From: an uncultured Flavobacteriales bacterium
GTDB taxonomy: Bacteria > Bacteroidota > Bacteroidia > Flavobacteriales_G > Salibacteraceae
Length of the DNA stretch: 64,000 nucleotides
Direction: 5' to 3'
Assembly: GCA_913020435.1 (NCBI GenBank)
Contig: CAJVZZ010000006.1
Span: 62,001 to 126,000 of the forward strand
Shown: positions 34,329-44,256 of the stretch, in pieces
Layout: the number at the start of each line of letters is the position of its first letter
How positions within the stretch are numbered: position 1 is the stretch's first letter
The notes under the pieces: generated by a model
The model's database searches: none
Told to the model about the DNA's origin: nothing
The model's input: the letters and a program-made list of their open reading frames with translations, nothing else
Made by a program: the position numbers and the translations under genes

Positions 34329-34379
34329 TTTGTTTTTTATTCCCTCTTCTTTTGCTCAAGCTAGCTTGACAACGAAGTT
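34329..34379. repeat. 51-base direct repeat, copy 2
   Basis: The second copy, 72 bases after the first and directly beside the tmRNA terminator. The sequence between the copies shows no gene. Confidence 0.85.
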
Positions 34380-34380
34380 G

Positions 34381-34414
34381 AAATAAAAAACCACCTCGCA
34401 AAGCGAAGTGGTTT
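34381..34414 (-). terminator. tmRNA terminator
   Basis: AAACCAC-(C)TCGC, loop AAA, GCGA-(A)GTGGTTT, followed on the minus strand by TTTTTTATTT. It lies just after the tmRNA 3' end. Confidence 0.8.
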
Positions 34415-34422
34415 CATCATCT

Positions 34423-34816
34423 AGTGGAGCCGGCGAGAGTCGAACTCGCGTCCAAACATGGAACAATTAAGATTTCTACATGCTTAGCTTATCATTAGTT
34501 TTCGACTTGAGCACGGCAAAAAGCAACCAAACTCAAGCTTATCTTCTAAATTTCGCATACAATTCGAAGCAGATTGCACACTAGCCTTCCTCAATGAATC
34601 TCCATATTCACTAAAGCGTACGGCGAGCTTTAGTGAGAAGATACCTGTCGATACACCTAGTGCACCGATTAAGCCATCCTACTATAATTCGGATTAAGCT
34701 GCAAGTGCGTAGTTGTTTTCGCCAACTAAAACGTTGCAACACTTGTTACGGATAGTCTTGCAAAACCCGACATGCTTACACAACTCTTCATCATGCTGTC
34801 AAAACCAGTCGGCCCC
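34423..34816 (-). ncRNA. ssrA: transfer-messenger RNA (tmRNA)
   Basis: One-piece tmRNA that rescues stalled ribosomes. The 5' end GGGGCCG pairs with the 3' CGGCUCC to give a seven-base-pair acceptor stem, followed by discriminator A. The genome then reads CTA, so the CCA end is not encoded. The 5' region GGGGCCGACTGGTTTTGACA and the 3' T-arm GAGTTCGACTCTC are typical. The tag frame at 34694-34723 reads GGC GAA AAC AAC TAC GCA CTT GCA GCT TAA, so the peptide is (A)GENNYALAA, as expected for Bacteroidetes. A TATTTTTG element upstream and a hairpin terminator downstream frame the gene. Confidence 0.95.
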
Positions 34817-34847
34817 ATTATTATTAAAAGAACATGCGTTCTAACTA

Positions 34848-34855
34848 CAAAAATA
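34848..34855 (-). promoter_or_regulatory. -7 element of ssrA
   Basis: Minus-strand TATTTTTG, about 31 bases before the mature 5' end of tmRNA, which allows a short 5' leader that is trimmed. No spaced TTG is seen. Confidence 0.4.
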
Positions 34856-34895
34856 CAGCAATCTTTCTACTTTTACCGTCCTTATAAAAAGCCCT

Positions 34896-36104
34896 ATGTT
34901 AAAGATTGGAATCATTAAAGAACGCAAGTCTCCACCTGATGAAAGGGTGCCTCTTTCACCTACTCAAGTTGCTCAATTAAACAAGGAGAATTTGGATGTC
35001 AAATTCGTTATAGAATCAAGTGATATTAGAAGATTTAAGGATACAGAATACACTAATCTCGGAATTGAAGTCGTGACTGATGTTACGGATTGCGATATTC
35101 TTATGGGCGTAAAAGAGGTTCCGAAAGAAGCTTTAATTGAAGGAAAAAAATACTTTTTCTTCTCGCATACGATTAAAATGCAGCCCTACAACAAAGCACT
35201 ACTTCAAACTATCTTAAGAAAAAACATTCAATTAATGGACTACGAATGTTTAGTGAATTCAAAAAACCGAAGGTTGATTGGTTTTGGTCGTTACGCTGGC
35301 ATCGTTGGTTGTTACAATGCATTTTGGGCTTTGGGTAAAAGAAACCATTCTTTCGACTTAAAGCCTGCCTATTTATGTGAAGACCGCGTGGAAATGGAAG
35401 GTGAACTTTCTAAAGTGAAGTTTGGAGAAAAAGGACTGAAAATAGCTCTGACTGGTAACGGTCGAGTTGCTCATGGAGCAATGGAGATTTTAGATTTAAT
35501 GAACATCCAAAAACTTGAAGTTGAAGAATATATAGGTTATACGGGAAATGATCCAGTATACTGTCAGTTAAAGGTTACCGACTACAACAAGCGTAACGAT
35601 AACTCTGAAGGAAGTATTAGAGAGTTTTTCAATTCTCCAGAATTATACAAAAGCGATTTTGCACGATTTTCTTCAAACTCTGACTTATATATCGCTTGTC
35701 ATTTTTGGGGAGATGGATCTCCTTTTATTTTCACTAGAGAAGAAGCAAAACATCCTGATTTCAATCTAAAAGTCGTAGCAGATGTCAGTTGTGATATCGA
35801 TGGCCCTGTAGCTTGTACTCTTCGTCCTTCAACTATACCAAATCCAATTTATGGCTATAATGCTCAATCCGAATCTGAGGTTGCATATGACAACCAAAAT
35901 GCAATCACAGTGATGGCTGTAGATAATTTGCCCTGTGAATTGCCAAAAGATGCCTCAATGGATTTTGGTGAAGAGTTTATCAAAAAGATCTTTCCAGCTT
36001 TAATTAATGGTGATAAAGATGAAATTCTGAAACGAGCATCGATTACTAAAAATGGTATGTTGACGGAACGATACGTGTATCTAACAGAATATGCAGCTGA
36101 ATAA
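34896..36104 (+). CDS. NAD(P)-dependent dehydrogenase, alanine/lysine-forming saccharopine dehydrogenase-like
   Basis: A 402-residue enzyme with the alanine dehydrogenase/PNT N-terminal domain (residues 1-135; KIGIIKERKSPPDERVPLSP is the signature start). A Rossmann domain follows, with G-x-G-x-x-x-G in LTGNGRVAHGAMEIL. The C-terminal part contains VADVSCDIDGPVACTLRPST, a segment typical of lysine-forming saccharopine dehydrogenase homologues of bacteria. The reaction would be an NAD-linked oxidative deamination of an imine-linked or simple amino acid, but no lysine degradation partner is adjacent, so the substrate is not fixed. The gene faces away from ssrA and stands alone. Confidence 0.8.
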   Translation: MLKIGIIKERKSPPDERVPLSPTQVAQLNKENLDVKFVIESSDIRRFKDTEYTNLGIEVVTDVTDCDILMGVKEVPKEALIEGKKYFFFSHTIKMQPYNKALLQTILRKNIQLMDYECLVNSKNRRLIGFGRYAGIVGCYNAFWALGKRNHSFDLKPAYLCEDRVEMEGELSKVKFGEKGLKIALTGNGRVAHGAMEILDLMNIQKLEVEEYIGYTGNDPVYCQLKVTDYNKRNDNSEGSIREFFNSPELYKSDFARFSSNSDLYIACHFWGDGSPFIFTREEAKHPDFNLKVVADVSCDIDGPVACTLRPSTIPNPIYGYNAQSESEVAYDNQNAITVMAVDNLPCELPKDASMDFGEEFIKKIFPALINGDKDEILKRASITKNGMLTERYVYLTEYAAE

Positions 36105-36240
36105 TGGTGATCAATTACAGAACCTATGACCCTAAACTCATTTCAAAATCTCCAATTGCATAAATAGTTGAGATACTGAAACCTTGCGGAGTTCAAAGCA
36201 ACAGACAAAAGTTAACTACAAAAAAGCTTGTTCTTATTCA

Positions 36241-36375
36241 TTACTCAACTATCACCAACTTCCTTTTGGATAAACACCCTGCACTATCAATAATTTGAGC
36301 GGCATAAATTCCTAATGCAAAATCGCTAATGTCTACTTTAGAAGAATGACCAGTGATATTCTCACTAATAATAAG
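36241..36375 (-). pseudogene. remnant of a T9SS type A sorting domain
   Basis: On the minus strand the frame reads LIISENITGHSSKVDISDFA, LGIYAAQIIDSAGCLSKRKL, VIVE, stop. This is the last half of a type A sorting domain (V-D-I-S-x-(F/L)-x-x-G-I-Y, then a final K-L-V-I strand). It is preceded in frame by TAG (36376-36378), and no gene body is attached. It is what is left of a secreted protein gene. The rest of 36105-36388 shows nothing. Confidence 0.7.
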
Positions 36376-36388
36376 CTAGAATCTTCTA

Positions 36389-37192
36389 TTAATTCTCTGA
36401 CTTATAATATTTTAATGCCTCTGGCATTAACGCCTGTAAATCATTTACACGAGTTTCACTTTCAGGGTGAGTAGAAAGAAATTCTGGTGGAGCTTGTCCT
36501 CCAGATAATGCTGCCATTCGTTGCCAAAAACTAGTAGCTGCTTGAGGATTATAACCCGCTTTAGCCATTAAAATAAGACCAATATGATCGGCTTCAGATT
36601 CATTGCTTCTTGAAAATTTCAAAACACCTAGTTGTGTTCCCATTCCAATCGATTGCAAAAGCAATTGTTTTGTCAAGGTAGGGTTTTCTCCCATAGCAGC
36701 TCCAAGAGTTCCCATCCCCATTTGCGCTATCATTCCCTGACTCATTCTCTCTCCACCATGATTTGCTAGTGCGTGAGCAACTTCATGACCCATAACTACT
36801 GCTACACCCGTTTCATCTTCGCAAATTGGAAGGATACCCGTGTAAAACGCAACCTTTCCTCCCGGCATACACCAGGCGTTTACTTGGTCTGAGACAATTA
36901 GGTTGTATTCCCAATCGTAACCTACAAGGTCCTTTTCTAGTTTATTTTCTTTGTAATAATCTTCAGCAGCTTTTTGAATCTTTTGCCCTACCCTTTTGAT
37001 CATGGCAACTTGTTCCTCATCTGTGCTCAACTCACTTTCGGACAATACTTGAGTATATTGCTCAAAACTCATTGGAAGTAATTGTCCATTCGGAATTAGT
37101 TTCAATTGCTTTCTTCCAGTAATTGGAACGGTACTGCACGCCACAAAAAACAGCAGAAATACCACGTAAAACGTCCTATTAATTTTCACCAT
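36389..37192 (-). CDS. M48 family metallopeptidase, lipoprotein
   Basis: A zinc protease of 267 residues with a lipoprotein signal (FYVVFLLFFVACS, lipobox cysteine at about 19). The catalytic site is HEVAHALANH, and the third zinc ligand is the glutamate in SNESEADHIGL. This is the Loi-type soluble M48 family found in the periplasm, where it takes part in outer-membrane quality control (compare LoiP/BepA). The segment TVPITGRKQLKLIP after the cysteine is a family hallmark. It starts one base before the end of the rpe gene region and is probably co-transcribed with it. Confidence 0.9.
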   Translation of the reverse strand: MVKINRTFYVVFLLFFVACSTVPITGRKQLKLIPNGQLLPMSFEQYTQVLSESELSTDEEQVAMIKRVGQKIQKAAEDYYKENKLEKDLVGYDWEYNLIVSDQVNAWCMPGGKVAFYTGILPICEDETGVAVVMGHEVAHALANHGGERMSQGMIAQMGMGTLGAAMGENPTLTKQLLLQSIGMGTQLGVLKFSRSNESEADHIGLILMAKAGYNPQAATSFWQRMAALSGGQAPPEFLSTHPESETRVNDLQALMPEALKYYKSEN

Positions 37193-37849
37193 TTATTGTG
37201 CGCAATTTGCTAATTCTTTAATAGTCTGTTCAGGGTTATTTGACTTAAAAACAAAACTACCTGCAACCAACGCATCAGCTCCAGCTTCTACCAATCTTTT
37301 TCCCGTTTCTGTATTGACTCCGCCATCAATTTCAATTTTCGCAGAACTATTTTTTTGAAGTATCAGGTCTTTCAATCTAGCGGTTTTACTCAAAGTATTC
37401 TCTATGAATTTCTGTCCACCAAAACCAGGATTAACCGACATCAGTAAAACTAGATCAACATCTTGAATAATATCCTCCAATAGGTGAACTGGTGTATGTG
37501 GATTTAATGAAACTCCTGCATGCATGCCAGCAGCTTTAATAGCTTGAATTGTTCTGTGTAAATGTGTACATGCTTCATAATGCACTGTCAGATTATGTGT
37601 TCCTGCATCCTTGTAATCCTGAATGTACCTATCAGGGTTAACAATCATCAAATGTGAGTCGATATACTTTTCGGTATAACTCGCCATTTTTTTAATAATC
37701 GCTGGACCATAAGAAATGTTTGGAACGAATACTCCGTCCATAACATCCATGTGGAACCATTCAGCAACCGAACGGTCAACCATTTCTACATCTCGCTGCA
37801 AGTTTCCAAAGTCTGCAGCTAACATTGAGGGGGCAATAATAGGCTTCAT
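37193..37849 (-). CDS. rpe: ribulose-phosphate 3-epimerase
   Basis: A TIM-barrel enzyme of 218 residues that interconverts ribulose 5-phosphate and xylulose 5-phosphate in the pentose phosphate pathway. The metal- and acid-base residues are visible in PSMLAADFGNL, FHMDVMDG, SHLMIVNPD, MSVNPGFGGQKF and EIDGGVN, followed by the phosphate-binding ADALVAGSFVF. Length and motifs match the family exactly. The M48 gene begins directly after its stop. The terminator at 37864-37905 separates it from pnp upstream. Confidence 0.95.
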   Translation of the reverse strand: MKPIIAPSMLAADFGNLQRDVEMVDRSVAEWFHMDVMDGVFVPNISYGPAIIKKMASYTEKYIDSHLMIVNPDRYIQDYKDAGTHNLTVHYEACTHLHRTIQAIKAAGMHAGVSLNPHTPVHLLEDIIQDVDLVLLMSVNPGFGGQKFIENTLSKTARLKDLILQKNSSAKIEIDGGVNTETGKRLVEAGADALVAGSFVFKSNNPEQTIKELANCAQ

Positions 37850-37863
37850 AACGGCAAAGTTAT

Positions 37864-37905
37864 AAAAACAAAAGCCCCGTCTCGATTGCTATCGGAACGG
37901 GGCTT
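37864..37905 (-). terminator. terminator of pnp
   Basis: The minus strand reads AAGCCCCGT, loop, ACGGGGCTT, then TTGTTTTTA. It lies 26 bases beyond the pnp stop and before rpe. Confidence 0.85.
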
Positions 37906-37931
37906 ACCATACTTATAAAAAGTTATTAGTA

Positions 37932-40064
37932 CTAGCTAGCAGTTTCTGGTTTTGGCAACAAAACTTTTCTTGAAAGTTTCATCTTCCCAGTCTTGCTATC
38001 AATATCTACTAGTTTCACCTCAACGGTATCACCTTCCTTAAAGTATTCGTTAACGTCATTTACTCGCTTCCAATCAATTTCAGATACGTGCAACAATCCA
38101 TCTTTTCCAGGAAGTACTTCAACGAATGCTCCGTAAGACTGAATTGACTTAACCTTTCCTTGGTAAATTTCACCAATTTCAGGTAATGAAACGATTCCTT
38201 TGATTCTAGCTTTTGCTGCTTCGATACCTTCTTTGTTTGCAGAAGAAATATCGATAACACCTTTTTTATCTACTTCTTCAATTGTAATAACTGTTTCAGT
38301 AGCTGCTTGAATTTCTTGAATGATTTTTCCACCAGGTCCTATGATCGCACCAATGAATTCACCAGGAATAACAACTTGCTCCATACGTGGAACGTGTGGC
38401 TTGTAATCAGATTTAGCTTCAGCAATAGTTTTGTTCATTTCACCCAAAATATGAAGACGTCCTGCTTTAGATTGCGCTAAAGCTTGTTCCATAATTTCGT
38501 AAGAAAGACCACCAACTTTAATGTCCATTTGACAAGCAGTGATACCATCTTTCGTTCCAGCTACTTTAAAATCCATATCACCTAAATGATCTTCATCTCC
38601 AAGTATATCAGATAATACTGCAAAATTTTCTCCGTCAGTAATTAAACCCATAGCAATTCCTGATACTGCTTTCTTAATTTTAATTCCTGTATCCATTAAT
38701 GCCATTGAACCAGCACAAACAGTAGCCATTGAACTTGAACCGTTAGACTCAAGAATATCTGACATAATTCTAATCGTGTAAGGATTATCCTGACCTGTAG
38801 GAACCATCGGCTTAAGTGCTCTAAGAGCCAAGTTACCATGACCTACTTCTCTTCTTGAAGTTCCTCTCATTGGACGAGCTTCACCTACAGAGAATGGAGG
38901 GAAATTATAATGAAGAATGAATTTTTCTGATCCTTTACCCATTGCTCCATCAATATTCTGCTCATCCAATTTACTACCTAAAGTAACTGAAGTTAACGAT
39001 TGAGTTTCGCCTCTTGTAAAGATTGCAGAACCGTGAGTCATTGGTAAGTAATCAACTTCTGACCAAATTGCACGAATCTCATCTAGGTTACGACCATCTA
39101 AACGTGTTCTATCTTCTAAAATCATTTTACGAACCGCTACTTTCTCCACATCGTGGAAGTAAGTATTAATTAAAGATTCGTTTCCTGCTAATTGATCTTC
39201 TGATAAAGTAGCCTTATATGCCTCTCGTATTGCTTTGAATCCTTCTCCACGTTCTTGTTTTGAAGTACCTTTTTTAGCTAATTCATAACAGTTGTCATGA
39301 CAAGCAGCCATTACAGCGTCTTTTAAATCAGCATCATGTGTTTCATGACTGTATTCTCTTTTTGTTGGAATACCACCAATCATTTCAGCTAGCTTCAATT
39401 GAGCATCACACTGAATTTTAATTGCTTCGTGAGCGATTTTTATTGCCTCTAGCATTTCTGCTTCAGAAATCTCAGTCATTTCACCCTCTACCATCACTAT
39501 ACTGTTTGCTGTAGCAGCAACCATAATATCAATGTCACGTCCTTCGCTAGCCATCTCCGATTTGGTAGGATTAACTTTAAACTCTCCATCAATACGCGCT
39601 ACTCTAACTTCAGAGATAGGCTCTTGAAATGGAATATCAGAAACTGCAATAGAAGCAGAAGCTGCAAAACATGCAAATGCGTCTGGAAGTGTTTCTCCAT
39701 CAGAAGAAATTAACGAAACCAATACTTGAGTATCCGCATGATAATCTTCTGGGAATAATGGACGAAGTGCTCTATCTACTAATCTTGAAGTAAGAATTTC
39801 AGAATCTGCGGGTCTAGTTTCTCGTTTTAAAAATCCGCCTGGAAAACGTCCAGCAGCAGAGAATTTTTCACGGTAATCTACCGTAAGGGGCATAAAATCG
39901 ATACCCTCTTTAGCACTTTTTGCTGAAACAGAAGTTGCTAATAACATCATACCATTGCATTTTACTACAACAGATCCATCGGCTTGTGTAGCCAGCTTAC
40001 CAGTTTCTATGGTAACCTCTTGTCCTTGAATTTCGAACGAATAGTTTTTTCCTATTTGACTCAT
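37932..40064 (-). CDS. pnp: polyribonucleotide nucleotidyltransferase
   Basis: A 3'-5' phosphorolytic exoribonuclease of 710 residues, normally a trimer in the RNA degradosome. The order of domains is RNase PH 1 (about 10-145, with [12 protein letters not shown]), a helical linker, RNase PH 2 (about 320-540; catalytic region [16 protein letters not shown]), a KH domain (about 555-615; [20 protein letters not shown]) and an S1 domain (about 622-692; [20 protein letters not shown]). Length and motifs are standard. It lies downstream of rpsO, the classic rpsO-pnp order, with a terminator in between that must be partly read through or replaced by a separate promoter. Confidence 0.97.
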   Translation of the reverse strand: MSQIGKNYSFEIQGQEVTIETGKLATQADGSVVVKCNGMMLLATSVSAKSAKEGIDFMPLTVDYREKFSAAGRFPGGFLKRETRPADSEILTSRLVDRALRPLFPEDYHADTQVLVSLISSDGETLPDAFACFAASASIAVSDIPFQEPISEVRVARIDGEFKVNPTKSEMASEGRDIDIMVAATANSIVMVEGEMTEISEAEMLEAIKIAHEAIKIQCDAQLKLAEMIGGIPTKREYSHETHDADLKDAVMAACHDNCYELAKKGTSKQERGEGFKAIREAYKATLSEDQLAGNESLINTYFHDVEKVAVRKMILEDRTRLDGRNLDEIRAIWSEVDYLPMTHGSAIFTRGETQSLTSVTLGSKLDEQNIDGAMGKGSEKFILHYNFPPFSVGEARPMRGTSRREVGHGNLALRALKPMVPTGQDNPYTIRIMSDILESNGSSSMATVCAGSMALMDTGIKIKKAVSGIAMGLITDGENFAVLSDILGDEDHLGDMDFKVAGTKDGITACQMDIKVGGLSYEIMEQALAQSKAGRLHILGEMNKTIAEAKSDYKPHVPRMEQVVIPGEFIGAIIGPGGKIIQEIQAATETVITIEEVDKKGVIDISSANKEGIEAAKARIKGIVSLPEIGEIYQGKVKSIQSYGAFVEVLPGKDGLLHVSEIDWKRVNDVNEYFKEGDTVEVKLVDIDSKTGKMKLSRKVLLPKPETAS

Positions 40065-40115
40065 ATAATTGTGTATATAAAATTTATAAGGTTGGTTGTA
40101 GTTGAATATAAAAAG

Positions 40116-40144
40116 AAAAAGGCATCCGTTAGGAATGCCTTTTT
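40116..40144. terminator. terminator between rpsO and pnp
   Basis: AAAAAGGCAT and ATGCCTTTTT around a short loop, 8 bases after the rpsO stop. It is symmetric, so it works for either direction. Confidence 0.85.
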
Positions 40145-40152
40145 CAAATAAA

Positions 40153-40422
40153 TTATTTTCTCATACCGAGTTCTAATATTAATTCCCGGTATCGAACAAT
40201 GTCTTTTGCTTTAAGATAATTAAGAAGTGACCTTCTTTTTCCTACCAATGCAATCAAAGATTTTTGGGTAGCGTAATCTTTATGGTTTTGCTTTAAGTGA
40301 CCAGTAAGATGCGTAATTCTATTTGTAAAAAGCGCTATTTGCCCTTCAGTACTTCCTGTGTTGGTATCAGAACCACCAAATTCTTTGAAAATTTCTTTTT
40401 TCTTTTCTGACGTTAAAATCAT
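40153..40422 (-). CDS. rpsO: 30S ribosomal protein S15
   Basis: A small-subunit protein of 89 residues that binds 16S rRNA at the central domain junction. Motifs: [21 protein letters not shown], the [19 protein letters not shown] region with conserved H and D residues, and [11 protein letters not shown]. The frame is open from a TTG at 40431, but the ATG at 40422 ([12 protein letters not shown]) gives the standard family length and start. A full-consensus promoter lies at 40460-40489 and a terminator follows the stop. Confidence 0.97.
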   Translation of the reverse strand: MILTSEKKKEIFKEFGGSDTNTGSTEGQIALFTNRITHLTGHLKQNHKDYATQKSLIALVGKRRSLLNYLKAKDIVRYRELILELGMRK

Positions 40423-40459
40423 ATCAATCAATAAATTATTGCCTCATTTTTGAAGGCTG

Positions 40460-40489
40460 CAAATTTAAATAAAACCCAGTACAAAACAA
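40460..40489 (-). promoter_or_regulatory. promoter of rpsO
   Basis: On the minus strand TTG (40487-40489), exactly 19 bases, TAAATTTG (40460-40467). Full match to the Bacteroidetes consensus. The leader to the ATG is about 30 bases. Confidence 0.7.
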
Positions 40490-40504
40490 GGAATTAATTC
40501 CACC

Positions 40505-41353
40505 TTATTTTTCAAGCATCGTTAGCATACTTGAAAGATTATTTTTTAATTCTTTTCTATCCACGATGTAATCCAAAAACCCGTGCTCTAGCAAGAACTC
40601 AGAGGTTTGAAATCCTTCTGGTAAATCTTTCCCAATCGTTTCTTTTACAATTCTAGGTCCAGCAAAACCAATTAATGCTCTTGGTTCAGCTATGTTAACG
40701 TCTCCCAACATCGCAAATGATGCGGTTACTCCGCCCGTTGTAGGATCAGTTAAAATTGAAATAAAAGGCAATTTTGCTCTAGCAAGTAGCGCCAATTTCG
40801 CACTGGTTTTAGCCATTTGCATCAAAGAAAACGCCGCTTCCATCATTCTTGCTCCACCTGATTTTGAAATCATAATAAATGGAACCTTCTTTTTTATAGC
40901 CTCATCAATTCCACGAGCGATTTTCTCTCCCACTACGGAACCCATTGATCCCCCAATGAAATTAAAGTCCATACAGCCAATAACCACAGCATGACCGTCT
41001 AATTTACCGTGAGCAGTTCTCACGGCATCTACTAATCCTGTTTTACGTTTTGAAGACTTCAATCTATCGACATATTTCTTTGTATCCTCAAAAGTCAATG
41101 GATCACCAGAAGAAAGATTTCTATTGATTTCAGTGAATTTATTCTCATCAAATAAAATTCGGAAATACTCGATAGAACCTATTCTTTCGTGATAACTGCA
41201 AGAATCGCATACCCAATAATTTGCAGAATGATCTTCGGATGTCATTACGTTTTTACACGAGCGACACTTGTACCAAAGTCCTTCTGGTGTCTCTTTTTTC
41301 TCTTTTGTCGGAGTTTGAACTCCTTGTTTTGCCCTCTTAAACCAACTACTCAT
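40505..41353 (-). CDS. accD: acetyl-CoA carboxylase carboxyltransferase subunit beta
   Basis: A 282-residue subunit of the carboxyltransferase that moves CO2 from biotin to acetyl-CoA to make malonyl-CoA, the first step of fatty acid synthesis. The N-terminal zinc ribbon is visible as [10 protein letters not shown] followed by WVCDSCSYH. The crotonase-like core has [48 protein letters not shown] and [13 protein letters not shown]. It lies 26 bases after the aldolase gene in the same direction, so the two are likely co-transcribed. Confidence 0.96.
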   Translation of the reverse strand: MSSWFKRAKQGVQTPTKEKKETPEGLWYKCRSCKNVMTSEDHSANYWVCDSCSYHERIGSIEYFRILFDENKFTEINRNLSSGDPLTFEDTKKYVDRLKSSKRKTGLVDAVRTAHGKLDGHAVVIGCMDFNFIGGSMGSVVGEKIARGIDEAIKKKVPFIMISKSGGARMMEAAFSLMQMAKTSAKLALLARAKLPFISILTDPTTGGVTASFAMLGDVNIAEPRALIGFAGPRIVKETIGKDLPEGFQTSEFLLEHGFLDYIVDRKELKNNLSSMLTMLEK

Positions 41354-41379
41354 TCGATAGTATTATAAGATTAAACTTT

Positions 41380-42441
41380 TTAAGCTAAATCAATCTTCGA
41401 ATCAAGATAGACATCTTGAACCGATTGAATCAATTGAATTCCTTCTGAAACTGGTTTTTGGAACGCTTTACGTCCCATAATCAATCCTTGACCACCAGCA
41501 CGTTTATTAATGACGGCAGTTGTAACAGCATCTTGTAAATCAGATGCGCCAGCAGAGGCTCCACCTGAATTGATTAAGCCAATTTTACCCATATAACAAT
41601 TTGCTACTTGGTAACGAGTCAAGTCAATTGGATGGTCTGAAGATAATTTAGAATATACATCTGGATGTGTTTTTCCAACATCAATAGCATTGTATCCTCC
41701 ATTGTTGGTAGGCAATTTTTGCTTGATAATATCTGCTTGAATAGATACTCCAATATGATTTGCTTGACCAGTTAAATCAGCCGCAGTATGATAATCTATT
41801 CCGTCTTTTTTGAAACCCGAGTTTCTCAAATAACACCATAGAATCGTTGCCATTCCAAGTTCGTGTGCTCTTTCAAATGCAGCAGCGACTTCTTGAATTT
41901 GTCTTTCTGATTCTTCTGAACCGAAATAAATAGTTGCACCTACAGCAGTTGCTCCCATTTCCCATGCATCTTCAACCGAACCAAACATGATTTGATTGAA
42001 TGATTTTGGGTAAGTCAAAAACTCATTGTGATTCAACTTAACAATGAATGGAATTTTATGTGCGTATTTTCGTGAACATTGCGCAAGAACTCCAAATGTA
42101 GAGGCTACAGCATTACAACCTGACTCCATTGCCAGTTCAACGATATTCGCTGGATCAAAGTATCTTGGATTGGGTGCAAAAGAAGCCGCAGCCGAATGCT
42201 CAATTCCCTGATCTACAGGAAGTATGGAAACATAACCTGTCCCACCTAATCTTCCGTGATTGTATAGTCTAGCAAGATTATTCAATACTTGATTACTTCT
42301 GTTTGAACCTATGAAGTGTTCTGTAAGAAATTCAGAACCCGGAGCAGCGATACTCTCTTTTGAAATTGTTTTGGAAGTATGACCTAGGTAATATTCAGCT
42401 TGATCGCCAAGTAGGTTTTCGATTTGAGATAAATTGCTCAT
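41380..42441 (-). CDS. fbaB: fructose-bisphosphate aldolase, class I (DhnA/FbaB type)
   Basis: A Schiff-base aldolase of 353 residues that cleaves or forms fructose 1,6-bisphosphate in glycolysis and gluconeogenesis. The family signatures are [14 protein letters not shown] near residue 75, [11 protein letters not shown], the long middle with [11 protein letters not shown], and the C-terminal [28 protein letters not shown]. It belongs to the archaeal-type class I branch, not to the metal-dependent class II. A TACTTTTG element lies upstream. accD follows. Confidence 0.93.
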   Translation of the reverse strand: MSNLSQIENLLGDQAEYYLGHTSKTISKESIAAPGSEFLTEHFIGSNRSNQVLNNLARLYNHGRLGGTGYVSILPVDQGIEHSAAASFAPNPRYFDPANIVELAMESGCNAVASTFGVLAQCSRKYAHKIPFIVKLNHNEFLTYPKSFNQIMFGSVEDAWEMGATAVGATIYFGSEESERQIQEVAAAFERAHELGMATILWCYLRNSGFKKDGIDYHTAADLTGQANHIGVSIQADIIKQKLPTNNGGYNAIDVGKTHPDVYSKLSSDHPIDLTRYQVANCYMGKIGLINSGGASAGASDLQDAVTTAVINKRAGGQGLIMGRKAFQKPVSEGIQLIQSVQDVYLDSKIDLA

Positions 42442-42476
42442 TTCTAAAGTGTATAATTCAAATTATTTTAGGGCGG

Positions 42477-42484
42477 CAAAAGTA
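42477..42484 (-). promoter_or_regulatory. -7 element of fbaB
   Basis: Minus-strand TACTTTTG, with TTA (one mismatch to TTG) 19 bases upstream, and 35 bases before the ATG. Confidence 0.45.
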
Positions 42485-42512
42485 GGAAATATTGGGAAGA
42501 CAGTAATAGGTT

Positions 42513-42544
42513 AAATAAAAAAGGCCAGCTAAATGCTGGCCTTT
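42513..42544 (-). terminator. terminator of fhs
   Basis: AAAGGCCAGC, loop, GCTGGCCTTT with a T-rich tail on the minus strand (TTTTTATTTAA), 24 bases beyond the fhs stop. Confidence 0.88.
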
Positions 42545-42567
42545 AAATTCAATTCTATTTCAGATAA

Positions 42568-44256
42568 TTAGCTCAATCCAGAAATAACTCCATCATTATC
42601 AATATCCATATGCTCTGATGCTGGCACAGGAGGCAGACCTGGCATACGCATCATTGCTCCAGTAATCGGAATTATAAACCCTGCTCCTGCTGCAAATTCA
42701 ATCTCACGCACTGTAACTCTAAATCCTGTTGGACGTCCAATTAATTTATCATTATCTGAGAATGATTTCTGAGTTTTCGCCATGCAAATAGGCAGTTTAT
42801 CTAATCCAAGCTTATACAACCTTTTCAAATCGATTAAAGCTTTTCCTTGATAGTCTACTCCATCGGCTCCGTAAACTTTCTTAGCAATGGTTTCTACTTT
42901 TTCTTCAATCGTAGCATTCCAATCGTAAAGTGGTTTAAAGGCGTTTCCTGCATTTTCAATATTTGCAACAACTTCTCTTGCTAAATCCGAAGTTCCTTCT
43001 CCACCATTTGCCCAACCCATGCTTACAACGGCCTTAACGCCCATTTTAGCACATGCTTCTTGCACAAATTTGATTTCATCTTCGCCATCACCCGTTCTGT
43101 GGTTAATTGCTACTACTGGAGTAATTCCAAATTGCTTAGCGTTTTCAATGTGCTTTTCAAGGTTTGGAAATCCTGCTTGTACTCTTTCTAAACTTACAGC
43201 TCCATATTGTTCTTTCTCCGCTCCACCATGATGGCGAAGTGCTCTTATAGTAGCAACTAATACAATTGTACTTGGTTTAAGATCCGCATAACCACACTTA
43301 ATATCCATGAATTTTTCAGCACCTAGATCAGACCCAAACCCAGCTTCAGTAACTACATAGTCGCTCAATGTCAATCCCATTTTAGTCGCGATAATCGTAT
43401 TAGTTCCTTGTGCAATATTTGCAAATGGTCCACCGTGAATAATTGCAGGATTTCCTTCAAGCGTTTGAACCAAATTTGGTTTAATGGCATCTTTCAATAA
43501 AATAGCCATTGCATTTTGAGCATTTAAATCTCTAGCATAAATTGGGCTCCTATCCATTGTAAAGCCAACGAAAATATTCCCCAATCGCTCTTTTAAATCT
43601 TGTCTATCATTACTCATGCATAGGATAGCCATAACCTCAGAAGCTGGAGTTATATTAAATCCATCTTGACGAGGAATACCGTTTCCAGCACCACCCAATC
43701 CTATTGTAATATCTCTTAATGAACGATCATTCATATCCATTACACGCTTCCAGTAAATCAATCGTGGATCTAGATTTAGGCTTCTGGTTTTACTTTGGAT
43801 ATTGTTATCAATCAATGCAGAAAGCAAGTTATTCGCTTTTTCGATAGCAGAAAAATCTCCGGTAAAGTGAAGGTTTATATCCTCCATAGGCACTACTTGA
43901 GAATAGCCGCCACCTGCAGCCCCGCCTTTTATTCCGAATACAGGTCCTAAAGATGGCTCTCTAAGCACAACTGTAGCTTGCTTACCTATTTTATTTAACC
44001 CTTCAGTAAGTCCAATAGAAACGGTTGTTTTACCTTCTCCTGCAGGAGTTGGTGTAAGAGCAGTAACTAAGATTAACTTATTCTGTTTTGCTTTAGCGTC
44101 ATCAATTAAGTTCAACGGCAATTTTGCTTTGTACTTTCCATAATGCTCCAAATCGTCAACACCAATGTTTAGTTTAGCAGCAATATCATTAATGTGCTCC
44201 ATTTTAGCCGCTTGCGCTATATCAATATCCGAACCTACTTTTCTTTCTGTACTCAT
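42568..44256 (-). CDS. fhs: formate--tetrahydrofolate ligase
   Basis: A 562-residue ATP-dependent enzyme that makes 10-formyl-tetrahydrofolate from formate, feeding one-carbon units to purines and formyl-methionine. The ATP site is TPTPAGEGKTTVSIGL. Other family blocks are REPSLGPVFGIKGGAAGGGY, LHFTGDFSAI, GPFANIAQGTNT, EAGFGSDLGAEKF and the C-terminal GAGFIIPITGAMMRMPGLP. Length and motifs are standard. It stands alone with its own terminator; the 240 bases upstream to the bestrophin gene show no gene. Confidence 0.97.
   Translation of the reverse strand: MSTERKVGSDIDIAQAAKMEHINDIAAKLNIGVDDLEHYGKYKAKLPLNLIDDAKAKQNKLILVTALTPTPAGEGKTTVSIGLTEGLNKIGKQATVVLREPSLGPVFGIKGGAAGGGYSQVVPMEDINLHFTGDFSAIEKANNLLSALIDNNIQSKTRSLNLDPRLIYWKRVMDMNDRSLRDITIGLGGAGNGIPRQDGFNITPASEVMAILCMSNDRQDLKERLGNIFVGFTMDRSPIYARDLNAQNAMAILLKDAIKPNLVQTLEGNPAIIHGGPFANIAQGTNTIIATKMGLTLSDYVVTEAGFGSDLGAEKFMDIKCGYADLKPSTIVLVATIRALRHHGGAEKEQYGAVSLERVQAGFPNLEKHIENAKQFGITPVVAINHRTGDGEDEIKFVQEACAKMGVKAVVSMGWANGGEGTSDLAREVVANIENAGNAFKPLYDWNATIEEKVETIAKKVYGADGVDYQGKALIDLKRLYKLGLDKLPICMAKTQKSFSDNDKLIGRPTGFRVTVREIEFAAGAGFIIPITGAMMRMPGLPPVPASEHMDIDNDGVISGLS

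Noticed and set aside
34200-34420. Insertion sequence remnant beside ssrA
   Set aside because: A direct repeat is present but no transposase fragment and no terminal inverted repeats could be found.
34423-34816. tRNA gene suggested by the T-arm GAGTTCGACTCTC
   Set aside because: The 5' partner of the acceptor stem is 390 bases away and a tag frame lies between, so it is tmRNA.
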